Shown: positions 1-5,330, counted from the first letter of the stretch. The stretch is DNA of 5,330 bases from Eubacteriales Family XIII. Incertae Sedis bacterium (GCA_031290715.1 JAITNA010000234.1:1-5330); one strand, 5' to 3'. Numbers and translations are program-made. Notes: generated by a model not told the origin, from the letters alone.

Positions 1-36
1 TAGGGACGAAATGAAAAAATCGCAAAAAACAAAACA

Positions 37-115
37 TGTCACAAAATGTCACATCGATCTGTGGTATTATGTCAGTATCAGATTTTGTCAGATAAAATAA
101 TATATATATGTGACA
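37..115. promoter_or_regulatory. Cluster of TGTCA repeats, possible operator for head-gene transcription
   Basis: The sequence shows TGTCACA at 37-43 and again at 47-53 (one helical turn apart), further TGTCA cores at 70-74 and 86-90, and the inverted form TGTGACA at 109-115. TCAGAT also repeats at 78-83 and 88-93, again 10 bases apart. The surrounding DNA is AT-rich, with a TATATATAT stretch at 101-109. Phages of Gram-positive bacteria often have an activator site upstream of the packaging genes (RinA/ArpU/LtrC-type late regulators), so an operator is plausible. The regulator is not in the window and no well-spaced -35/-10 pair stands out. The nearest is TTGTCA at 85-90, without a good -10 at normal spacing. 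Confidence 0.35.
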
Positions 116-116
116 G

Positions 117-151
117 CGCGTTTTGCACACCTGCAAAGGGCGTATTTTTTT
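117..151 (+). terminator. Probable rho-independent terminator upstream of the HNH gene
   Basis: A hairpin pairs TTTGCA (122-127) with TGCAAA (132-137) around a four-base loop CACC. It is extended by a G-U pair (121/138), one mismatch (120/139) and three GC pairs (117-119 with 140-142). The run TATTTTTTT (143-151) follows at once. This is the layout of an intrinsic terminator for + strand transcription, although the upper stem is AT-rich and so only moderately strong. It may end the transcript of a gene left of the window, or act as an attenuator for the head operon. Confidence 0.5.
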
Positions 152-177
152 AGAGATGAGATGAATGGCGGTGAATC

Positions 178-495
178 GTGAACAGCAATGATAACGCGCT
201 TGCGCACCTCGAAGCCGGGGAGCGCACAAAGTTTTACCTGTCAAGGGCGTGGCGCCGCGTGAGGGCGGAAGTATTAAGGATTGACCATTACGAGTGCCAG
301 CGCTGCAAGGAGCGCGGGATGTATACCAAGGCGGCCGAGGTACATCACATAAACAAACTGACGGAGCGGAAGGACTTGGCGCTATCCATCTTCGACGAAG
401 AGGGCAAGCGCAACCTTACGAGCCTATGCAAGACATGTCACTTGGAGATAGACGCAGCGCAGACGGAACAGCTCAACGAAGAGAGGTGGGACTAA
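178..495 (+). CDS. HNH endonuclease, phage packaging-associated
   Basis: This 105-residue protein is a small HNH nuclease. Visible motifs are a first zinc knuckle C40-x2-C43, the HNH core E54-V-H56-H57-I, the central Asn in N79-L, and a second knuckle C84-x2-C87-H88. The segment before it (F19-Y20 to W25, then R29) matches the usual lead-in of phage HNH proteins. The full-length domain shows no damage. In cos-type phages, HNH proteins encoded beside the terminase genes help terminase cut the concatemer, and the position directly before terS fits that role. The start is GTG at 178, because an in-frame TGA at 172-174 blocks extension; GGCGGTGA (168-175) is a weak ribosome-binding site. A six-codon reading frame starting at ATG 161 ends in TGA overlapping this GTG, so coupled initiation is possible. 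A homing-type HNH is less likely because the gene does not interrupt another gene. Confidence 0.9.
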   Translation: MNSNDNALAHLEAGERTKFYLSRAWRRVRAEVLRIDHYECQRCKERGMYTKAAEVHHINKLTERKDLALSIFDEEGKRNLTSLCKTCHLEIDAAQTEQLNEERWD

Positions 496-531
496 TGATG
501 AGCGGATATGTACCCCCCCCCTCCTGAAAGC

Positions 532-550
532 CGGGGAAATATTTTCCCCG
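532..550. repeat. Perfect 8-bp inverted repeat
   Basis: CGGGGAAA (532-539) is followed after three bases (TAT) by its exact reverse complement TTTCCCCG (543-550). No T-run follows on either strand, so it does not look like a terminator. Its place beside the C-run and before terS makes a role in terminase recognition or cutting more likely. Confidence 0.75.
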
Positions 551-577
551 TAAATTCAGCTGTCCAGATACATCCCC

Positions 578-601
578 GCGCGCGTGTCCCTGCGCGCGTG
601 T
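578..601. repeat. Perfect 10-bp GC-rich direct repeat
   Basis: GCGCGCGTGT occurs at 578-587 and 592-601, with a 14-base period and a four-base gap (CCCT). The GCGCGC cores are self-complementary, so the pair could also fold. Directly repeated short sites near cos are typical of small-terminase binding; assignment to that role is inference from position. Confidence 0.7.
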
Positions 602-617
602 GAAGTAAAAATTTGAC

Positions 618-624
618 AAGGAAA
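618..624 (+). promoter_or_regulatory. Ribosome-binding site of terS
   Basis: AAGGAAA lies 10 bases before the ATG at 635. The spacing is slightly long, but no better site exists and there is no alternative upstream start worth considering. Confidence 0.55.
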
Positions 625-634
625 CAGAAAAAAC

Positions 635-928
635 ATGGATGATTTAAACGGGCAACACGACGAAATAAGGAAAAAAATCGCTGAAATGCCGTCTGAAACA
701 GCGGTTTTTTTAAGTACTTTGATGCAGGATTTTGAGTTTCAGTCAAGTATCATTCTCAAAATGCAGAAAAAAATCACAGCGGGCGAGCGCGGAGTTACTA
801 CGGAATACGCGAACATCACACGGGCACGGCGTGAAACCATCCGAAGCATCAGGCAAGTCCTATCCGCGCCGCTCGACTTCGCGGCGACGGCTATAATCGG
901 CGATGACGACGATGACGATCCGCTGTAA
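635..928 (+). CDS. terS: Putative terminase small subunit (TerS)
   Basis: This is a 97-residue, mostly helical-looking, soluble protein. Assignment rests mainly on position, between the HNH gene and an unmistakable large terminase. The middle section (about residues 25-75) shows a pattern loosely like P27-type small terminases: a helix ending in K-I-T-A-G, then a Thr-Glu-Tyr-x-Asn stretch, then an Arg-rich helix leading to a Leu. No classical helix-turn-helix is obvious. The C-terminus is an acidic tail of six Asp followed by Pro-Leu. TerS proteins form rings that recognise the packaging site and regulate the TerL ATPase; the candidate site lies immediately upstream. The last 26 bases overlap the start of terL, which suggests translational coupling. 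At 97 residues it is short for the family, so another small packaging-associated protein is possible, though nothing else in the window could supply TerS. Confidence 0.65.
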   Translation: MDDLNGQHDEIRKKIAEMPSETAVFLSTLMQDFEFQSSIILKMQKKITAGERGVTTEYANITRARRETIRSIRQVLSAPLDFAATAIIGDDDDDDPL

Positions 929-2567
929 AGAAATCTCGGCGTATCTTAGAAAAGTCGAAAGGGGTATAGCTTGCAAAGACCAAAAGAAACTGGCGGCGCA
1001 TGTCCGGCGGTGCTTTGGGAATGAGAGCATATATACCGATACGGCGCGGCTTGAAAATTACATGAGGCTTGCAAAGTATTTCCCCTACGATCAGATTTAC
1101 CCATGGGAGGCTTTTCTTATGGCCTTGTGGAATTGTACATACTGGAAAGAATCGGGCCTGCCCCGCTGGCCGGAATTGCTGTGTGTAATCGGGCGCGGCG
1201 CGGGAAAGGACGGGTATATAGCATGGGATAGCCTTTGTATGATATCGCCGTACAACAAAGATGATCGGTATTACGACGTGGACATCTGCGCGAATGTGCT
1301 GACGCAAAGCCAGCGCCCGCTCAAAGATGTGCTGAACGCACTGGAGGATGATGAGTATAGGGCGAAGCTTGAAAAGCATTTTATTTGGAACTGCGAAGCC
1401 GTTACCGCGAAAAAGAACGGCGGGATGATACAGCCTTGGGCTTCACAAAGCCGAAACCTCGACGGCTTGCGATCGGGAAAGGTTGTGCTGAACGAGATAC
1501 ACGGATTCGAGAATTACGCATTGGTAAATGTGTTCACGACCGGGCTCGGGAAAAAGAAGAGCCCGCGCATCGGGTATTTCTCGACGCTGGGTGATGTACG
1601 GGACGGCCCGCTCGATCATTACATGGAACGAGCAAAGAATATACTTGACGGCGAAGAACCGGACGATGGGATGCTGCCTTTCATATGCCGGCTTGACAGT
1701 GAGGCCGATGTCCGCAAAGAAAAGATGTGGGTAAAGGCTAATCCATCATTACCGTACAAAGACAGCCTCCGCGACGAGATACGCCGCGAGTACAAAATAT
1801 GGAAACGTGACCCGCAGCGGCTGCCGTCTTTCATGGTGAAACGCATGAACGTGCTATCGGCCGCGATGGAGCTGACCGTTACGGATTACGAAAACATACC
1901 GATGACGAATACCGAACTGCCGGACCTTGCCGGCGCCGCCTGTACGGTGGGGATCGACTACATGAAAACATCGGACTTCTTATCAGTCAACGCGCATTTC
2001 CGCGATGGCGATATGCGGTACGATATCAACCATTCATGGGTTTGCGCGGCATCGAAGGATTTACCGCGCATCCGGGCGCCGTGGCGGGAGTGGGCGGCAA
2101 AAGGATTGCTGACGGTCATTGACGATATTGAAATAAACCCGGCGATTGTCGCGGAATATATTTCAGGCTTGGCGCAAAAATATTACATCGAAAAAGTCGC
2201 GCTTGACGGTTTCCGCTATGCGGTGCTTGCGTCGGCGCTGCGAGGTATCGGTTTTGACAACGAACGGAAAAATATAAAACTCGTGAAGCCTACGGACATT
2301 ATGAAGACCGCGCCTGTGATTGAGAGCTGCTTTGTAAACGGGTATTTCGTCTGGGGCGACAACCCCGTACTGCGCTGGGCGGTCGGGAACACGAAGATGA
2401 TTCGCTCCGGCGTAAAAGCGGGGACGGATACGGGAAATTATGTATATGCCAAGATCGAAGCGAAGTCACGCAAGACCGACCCCTTCATGGCATTGGTTGC
2501 AAGCATGGTTATTGAGGATGAGGTTGAAGTCGTCAATCCGAACGATTTCACAACATATCACTTTTGA
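903..2567 (+). CDS. terL: Terminase large subunit (TerL), Terminase_1-like ATPase-nuclease
   Basis: This 554-residue protein is the DNA-packaging motor. It binds TerS and docks on the portal, hydrolyses ATP to pump DNA, and cuts the concatemer. An adenine-binding-type segment Y66-P-W-E69 precedes the Walker A loop G97-R-G-A-G-K102-D103. The Walker B strand is V-V-L-N197-E198-I-H200, and a coupling-type motif S227-T228 follows. The C-terminal RNase H-like nuclease shows three acidic positions: D352 (G-I-D-Y), D435 (A-L-D-G) and D526 (K-T-D-P-F). Length and domain order are complete. Two ATPase positions are unusual: Asp instead of Ser/Thr after the Walker A Lys, and Asn instead of Asp before the Walker B Glu. 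The start is ATG 903 or ATG 912, both in frame and both inside the end of terS; an in-frame TAA at 894-896 blocks earlier starts. No good ribosome-binding site is visible, so coupling to terS is likely. Confidence 0.95.
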   Translation: MTTMTIRCKEISAYLRKVERGIACKDQKKLAAHVRRCFGNESIYTDTARLENYMRLAKYFPYDQIYPWEAFLMALWNCTYWKESGLPRWPELLCVIGRGAGKDGYIAWDSLCMISPYNKDDRYYDVDICANVLTQSQRPLKDVLNALEDDEYRAKLEKHFIWNCEAVTAKKNGGMIQPWASQSRNLDGLRSGKVVLNEIHGFENYALVNVFTTGLGKKKSPRIGYFSTLGDVRDGPLDHYMERAKNILDGEEPDDGMLPFICRLDSEADVRKEKMWVKANPSLPYKDSLRDEIRREYKIWKRDPQRLPSFMVKRMNVLSAAMELTVTDYENIPMTNTELPDLAGAACTVGIDYMKTSDFLSVNAHFRDGDMRYDINHSWVCAASKDLPRIRAPWREWAAKGLLTVIDDIEINPAIVAEYISGLAQKYYIEKVALDGFRYAVLASALRGIGFDNERKNIKLVKPTDIMKTAPVIESCFVNGYFVWGDNPVLRWAVGNTKMIRSGVKAGTDTGNYVYAKIEAKSRKTDPFMALVASMVIEDEVEVVNPNDFTTYHF

Positions 2568-2570
2568 GGG
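2566..2570 (+). promoter_or_regulatory. Ribosome-binding site that fixes the portal start
   Basis: GAGGG overlaps the terL stop and sits eight bases before ATG 2579. It supports that ATG over the in-frame TTG at 2564, which would leave this motif inside the coding region. Confidence 0.65.
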
Positions 2571-2578
2571 TTGAAAAA

Positions 2579-3724
2579 ATGGGACTGAAAACATGGTTCA
2601 GAGAAAACTTCATGGAGGAGCCCGTTGAAATTTCCATCTCCGATTGGGAAAAGAAATTCACGGAAACAGCCATCCGCGAGCTGTGCTTCTGGGCTTGCGT
2701 GAAGATGGTATCGTCGGCAATCTCCCAGTGCGAATTCAAGACATTTTTGAAGCACGAAGAGGTGGAGCAGGATGAATACTATCGCTGGAATCTCTCGCCG
2801 AATGCCAATCAAACATCAATCGAGCTTATGAACAAGATGGTTTACAAGCTGTTTGAAGAAAACGAGGTTTTGATTGTAGAGCGAAGCGGGCAGTTTTTTG
2901 TTGCCGATTCTTTCAGCAAGACATCACACGGGGCCGCGGAGGACGACTTTGCGCAAATAAAAGTCGGCGACACTGACATACCGAAAAGAAAAGCCCGCGA
3001 CGTGATCTACTTCACGCTGGCTGACAATAACGTGAACAAAGTTGTCGGGCAAATTTATTCGAGCTACAAAGAACTATTTGCCGCAGGGACAAGCTACTAC
3101 AAACGCGTGAGCGGGATGAAAGGCATACTGACGATAGAGTCAACGCCGAGCGGAACAGCTGAGCAGCGCGAAGAGATGGACAAAAAACTGCATGAGAGCA
3201 TGAAGATGTTTTTTGAAAAGCCGAACTCTGTATTCAGGGTCGGGCGCGGGCAGACTTTCGATGTAGTTGACAAAAACGGGAGCGTCACGCCGAGCAGCCG
3301 GGATGTGCGGAACCTGATCAACGACATTGCGGACTACACTGCGACAGCGTTCAATATCCCCTCCACGCTGCTTACGGGCGAGGTTGAGAACACCGCAAAC
3401 GCAGTTGACCAGTTTTTGACGTTCTGTATTGACCCGCTGGCGAAGCTGATCGCGGCAGCGATCAACAAAACGATATACACCAAGGAGCAATTTCTTTCCG
3501 GGTGTTATATCAAGATCGACACGAAAGCGGTGAAACACGTTGATTTGCTCTCCGTCGCAACGGCGGTCGACAAACTGATAGGGAGCGGCGCGTTCTGCAT
3601 CAACGACATCCGCAAGGTCTGCGGCGAAGAAACTATCGACGCGGATTGGGCGAAACAGCATTACATCACCAAAAACTATTCGCAAATCGAGGAAATACTT
3701 AAGGCGGTAGGGGGTGGTGGTTAA
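2579..3724 (+). CDS. Phage portal protein, HK97-type
   Basis: This 381-residue protein forms the ring at the capsid vertex through which DNA enters and to which the tail attaches; it also seats TerL. The fold signature is visible: an early helix with W-x-C-V-K-M that starts the core, W70-N-L-S-P-N75 followed by the helix and strand preceding E-N-E-V-L-I-V, and late in the protein the family-typical F258-N-I-P261 before a Leu-Leu-x-Gly-Glu turn. Its length is in the normal range for the HK97/PF04860 portal family. The start is ATG 2579, chosen for its ribosome-binding site; a TTG five codons earlier overlaps the terL stop and is less likely. The protein ends in four Gly. The gene lies 11 bases after terL, in the usual terL-portal-protease-capsid order. 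Confidence 0.93.
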   Translation: MGLKTWFRENFMEEPVEISISDWEKKFTETAIRELCFWACVKMVSSAISQCEFKTFLKHEEVEQDEYYRWNLSPNANQTSIELMNKMVYKLFEENEVLIVERSGQFFVADSFSKTSHGAAEDDFAQIKVGDTDIPKRKARDVIYFTLADNNVNKVVGQIYSSYKELFAAGTSYYKRVSGMKGILTIESTPSGTAEQREEMDKKLHESMKMFFEKPNSVFRVGRGQTFDVVDKNGSVTPSSRDVRNLINDIADYTATAFNIPSTLLTGEVENTANAVDQFLTFCIDPLAKLIAAAINKTIYTKEQFLSGCYIKIDTKAVKHVDLLSVATAVDKLIGSGAFCINDIRKVCGEETIDADWAKQHYITKNYSQIEEILKAVGGGG

Positions 3725-3725
3725 T

Positions 3726-3809
3726 GTGAAAACGAAACACGGCCTTTTAGCGAAAGCGGCGTACAGCCGTTTTTCTATTGCAAATTTTACAGGAAGGAGG
3801 AACGAATGA
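3726..3809 (+). CDS. Possible 27-residue small protein between portal and protease
   Basis: A GTG-initiated frame begins one base after the portal stop and ends in a TGA that overlaps the protease ATG (ATGA at 3806-3809). It therefore fills the whole gap between the two genes, and such tight junctions are typical of coupled phage genes. A GGTGG stretch at the portal 3' end (3716-3720) could serve as its ribosome-binding site. The product is basic and starts M-K-T-K-H-G-L-L-A-K-A-A; no domain or membrane segment is recognisable. Evidence against it: the strong ribosome-binding site of the protease and a hairpin fall inside it, and 27 open codons can occur by chance. No function is proposed. 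Confidence 0.35.
   Translation: MKTKHGLLAKAAYSRFSIANFTGRRNE
3753..3774 (+). terminator. Weak terminator-like hairpin between portal and protease
   Basis: CGGC (3757-3760) pairs with GCCG (3766-3769) around the loop GTACA. A G-U pair and three A-T pairs extend the stem into a run of five T (3770-3774). The GC core is only four pairs, and the downstream genes clearly belong to the same operon, so this would at most be a partial terminator or an RNA-processing or stabilising structure. Confidence 0.3.
3794..3801 (+). promoter_or_regulatory. Very strong ribosome-binding site of the prohead protease
   Basis: AAGGAGGA lies four bases before ATG 3806 and is a near-complete match to the 16S anti-Shine-Dalgarno sequence. 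It is the strongest site in the window. It settles the protease start and would allow high expression independent of the upstream gene. Confidence 0.85.
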
Positions 3810-4528
3810 AAAGATTTTATTCACTGGAAACGGCCGGCGACAACGCTGATCTGTACATCTTCGGCGCCATTGTGACGCAGACGGGCGGGGGGTGGTATGC
3901 AGACGGAACCGACGTGAGCCCATCGGGGATTGTGGAGGAACTCAAAGGCCTTACGGCCAAAAACATCACAGTCCACATCAACAGCTACGGCGGCGAAACC
4001 GCCGGGGGCTTGGCGATCTACAACACGTTGAAGAACAAGGATATCAAAGTCAAGACGGTGGTGGATGGCTATGCGTGTTCTGCGGCGGCGGTGATTTTCA
4101 TGGCCGGTGAAGAGCGGGTCATGAACGAAGCGTCAATATTCATGATTCACAACGCATGGACGTATGCGGCGGGGAATGCAAAGGAACTGCGGAAGAGTGC
4201 GGATGATTTGGATGTGGTTTCGGAAGTTTCCGCAAACGCATTCAGGGCGCATATGACCATCAGCGAAGAGGAGCTTGTATCACTCCTTGACAACGAAACA
4301 TATATCAAGCCCGAACAGGCCGTTGAGTGGGGATTTGCTACGGCGCTGCAAAGCGCCGCCGCAAACGGCTATCTCATGTCGGCGCGCCGGTCTATCTACA
4401 ACCGCGTGATGGCGGCGCCGGAAAGCGGGAAGAATAATCCGGCGGTCACAGAGCCGCCGGAAGCCCCGCTCGTTATTGAACCGAAAGAGGAAGTCAAAAC
4501 GAACTTCCAGAAACTGATTGGGGCATAG
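3806..4528 (+). CDS. ClpP-like prohead protease (S14 family)
   Basis: This 240-residue serine protease of the ClpP fold is expected to cut the capsid protein's N-terminal delta domain during head maturation. It shows the ClpP hallmarks: the strand I-N59-S-Y-G-G63 lining the active site, the nucleophile S92 in G-Y-A-C-S-A-A, and the catalytic H115 in F-M-I-H-N. The third triad residue is D162 or E164 in L-L-D-N-E-T-Y; comparison with ClpP favours the E164 position, where ClpP has Asp, so this assignment is open. The catalytic domain ends near residue 180. A Pro/Glu-rich tail of about 40 residues (around 200-240) follows and probably is a flexible extension. The start is fixed by an excellent ribosome-binding site. 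Position between portal and capsid genes makes a phage maturation protease far more likely than a host ClpP. Confidence 0.93.
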   Translation: MKRFYSLETAGDNADLYIFGAIVTQTGGGWYADGTDVSPSGIVEELKGLTAKNITVHINSYGGETAGGLAIYNTLKNKDIKVKTVVDGYACSAAAVIFMAGEERVMNEASIFMIHNAWTYAAGNAKELRKSADDLDVVSEVSANAFRAHMTISEEELVSLLDNETYIKPEQAVEWGFATALQSAAANGYLMSARRSIYNRVMAAPESGKNNPAVTEPPEAPLVIEPKEEVKTNFQKLIGA

Positions 4529-4533
4529 CCCGG

Positions 4534-4540
4534 AAAGGAA
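4534..4540 (+). promoter_or_regulatory. Ribosome-binding site of the capsid gene
   Basis: AAAGGAA stands seven bases before ATG 4548. It supports that start over the in-frame ATG at 4557, three codons later. Confidence 0.65.
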
Positions 4541-4547
4541 CAAACAA

Positions 4548-5330
4548 ATGCTTAACATGGAACTTATCAGATCGGATTTTCGCGAGAAGTATGCGGCGGC
4601 TCTTGCCAGCGCAGACGAAAACGCGGTTGCTGACGCCCTCACGGAATGCTCGGCGGCGGCACAAGCGCAGATGGTGGAACTCGCGGAGGAAATCCGCAGT
4701 GACTTCACTGCGGCGACGGACAGCATTGTCATGGCGCAGCGCGGCGTGAAGACGCTCAATTCCGCCGAAACAAAGTATTGGGAGTCGGTTGTTTCGGTCA
4801 TGAAGGACAAGCCGCAGTCTTCGGGCGTGGCGGTTGTGCCGGAGGCGTTGCCTACCACAGTCGTTGACCGTATTTTTGAGGATTTGGTGCAGGAGCACCA
4901 AATTTTGAATTACATCAACTTCCAGAACGTCGGCCTTATTACCCGTATGCTGCTCTCGACGGACAGCGGCGCGGCGGTTTGGGGCGACTTCAAGGGTGTG
5001 ATCGAGGGTGAACTTGAAGGCGCTGTCACGGCGGTATCCCTCGACCAGTACAAGCTTACGGCATACTTCGTGATTGCCGAGGACATGCTTGAACTGGGGC
5101 CGGCATGGGTTGCGAATTTCATCACAACAGTTATCGGCGAAAAGATCGCCGTTGGTCTTGAGCTCGCGATTGTCGACGGCGACGGCAACAAGAAGCCCAT
5201 CGGCATGAGCCGCAAATTGACCGGCGCTACGGACAGCGTTTATCCGCGCAAAACGGCGAAGAAAATCACCGATCTTTCCCCGGCGACCATCGGCGGATTG
5301 CTGAAAATCATTTCGGAAGGCCCCAAAGGC
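4548..5330 (+). CDS. Major capsid protein, HK97 fold (partial, 3' end missing)
   Basis: The frame stays open for 261 codons to the window edge, so the C-terminal part is missing. Residues 1 to about 95 are Ala/Glu-rich and helical, matching the delta (scaffolding) domain of HK97-type capsid proteins. From L101-P-T-T the typical body follows: V-V-D-R-I-F-E-D-L, then I-L-N-Y-I-N-F, then strands leading to G-E198-K-I-A-V-G and D-G-D-G213-N-K-K-P217-I-G-M, the usual E...G-x-G-x-x-x-P-x-G signature of PF05065. The cleavage site for the upstream protease should lie near the end of the delta domain, roughly residues 75-100; the exact site cannot be read. Several hundred copies form the head shell. 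No separate scaffold gene is present, which fits a fused delta domain. The gene lies 19 bases after the protease. Confidence 0.92.
   Translation, partial: MLNMELIRSDFREKYAAALASADENAVADALTECSAAAQAQMVELAEEIRSDFTAATDSIVMAQRGVKTLNSAETKYWESVVSVMKDKPQSSGVAVVPEALPTTVVDRIFEDLVQEHQILNYINFQNVGLITRMLLSTDSGAAVWGDFKGVIEGELEGAVTAVSLDQYKLTAYFVIAEDMLELGPAWVANFITTVIGEKIAVGLELAIVDGDGNKKPIGMSRKLTGATDSVYPRKTAKKITDLSPATIGGLLKIISEGPKG

Larger units (their letters stand above)
505..605. other. Candidate cos (DNA packaging) site
   Basis: The non-coding gap between the HNH and terS genes is dense in sequence structure: a run of nine C (513-521), a perfect hairpin-forming inverted repeat (532-550), and a GC-rich 10-bp direct repeat (578-587 and 592-601). 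In cos phages with an HNH gene next to terminase, the cohesive-end site commonly lies in this interval, with TerS-binding repeats beside the nick site. I infer that this is the packaging start. The exact cleavage position and overhang cannot be read from sequence alone, and a pac-type phage is not excluded. Confidence 0.5.

Noticed and set aside
11..100. A 29-codon + strand frame starting ATG at 11
   Set aside because: It has only a weak ribosome-binding site (AGGGA at 2-6) and lies across the repeat cluster. Its codons are dominated by A-rich sequence, and it shows no recognisable protein pattern.
161..181. Six-codon frame (ATG to TGA) overlapping the HNH GTG start
   Set aside because: It is too short to support as a gene. 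It is noted only as possible coupling for HNH translation.
495..527. Ten-codon frame (M-M-S-G-Y-V-P-P-P-S) starting in the TAATG overlap after the HNH gene
   Set aside because: It is very short and its Pro codons are just the nine-C run. Shifting the C count by one does not open a convincing longer gene. The run is better explained as part of the packaging site.
532..550. Inverted repeat considered as a transcription terminator
   Set aside because: No T-run follows on the + strand (TAAATTC) or on the - strand, so the usual intrinsic terminator layout is missing.
613..618. Perfect -35 hexamer TTGACA before terS
   Set aside because: The expected -10 position (about 636-641) falls on the terS start and reads TGGATG, with no TATAAT-like match at 16-18 bases, so a promoter is not supported.
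891..1379. Long - strand open frame of 162 codons opposite terL
   Set aside because: It lies opposite a fully supported terL, has no ribosome-binding site or recognisable domain, and fits the usual mirror effect of biased codons.
3140..3685. Long - strand open frame of 181 codons opposite the portal gene
   Set aside because: The portal gene on the + strand is well supported. The reverse frame has an Arg/Val/Asp-rich composition typical of antisense frames and no family features.
3806..4528. Protease considered as a host housekeeping ClpP
   Set aside because: It sits between portal and capsid genes, has a Pro/Glu-rich tail that ClpP lacks, and its start resembles phage prohead proteases.
4280..4858. 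Long - strand open frame of 192 codons across the protease-capsid junction
   Set aside because: It spans two confident + strand genes and their ribosome-binding site, and its Ser/Ala/Arg-rich product shows no domain.
1..5330. Searched for a CRISPR array, tRNA, insertion sequence or defence gene
   Set aside because: No regularly spaced repeats, cloverleaf, transposase or nuclease-helicase gene is visible; all long frames belong to the head module.

Overview
This window is the packaging and head-assembly module of a tailed double-stranded DNA phage or prophage (Caudoviricetes, HK97-type head). Every recognisable gene is on the + strand. The order is HNH endonuclease, small terminase, large terminase, portal, ClpP-like prohead protease, then an HK97-fold major capsid protein that runs off the right edge. 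The GC content looks moderate, the ribosome-binding sites are purine-rich (one is a near-perfect AAGGAGG), and the protein style resembles prophages of gut Clostridia (Oscillospiraceae/Lachnospiraceae type). That host guess is an inference; no host gene or integration site is present.

Layout: bases 1-177 hold no convincing gene. They carry a cluster of TGTCA-type repeats (37-115), followed by a hairpin with a T-run that looks like an intrinsic terminator (117-151). The HNH gene is at 178-495. Bases 496-634 are non-coding and contain a nine-C run, a perfect 8-bp inverted repeat and a perfect 10-bp GC-rich direct repeat. This composition and position, between the HNH and terS genes, suggest the cos (packaging start) site. 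terS (635-928) overlaps terL (903-2567), and the portal gene (2579-3724) follows after 11 bases. The 81-base gap before the protease is spanned by a possible 27-codon gene (3726-3809) and also contains a small hairpin. The protease (3806-4528) is followed 19 bases later by the capsid gene (4548 to the end).

How the genes work together: TerS should recognise the packaging site. TerL supplies the ATPase motor and nuclease and docks on the portal, and HNH proteins of this type assist terminase cleavage in cos phages. The capsid protein assembles with its N-terminal delta domain acting as scaffold, and the protease then removes that domain before DNA fills the head.

I see no clearly new system here; the core is a familiar head module. 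The points most worth a second look are the cos-like region, the possible tiny gene between portal and protease, the non-standard residues in the TerL ATPase motifs, and the repeat cluster plus terminator upstream of the HNH gene.
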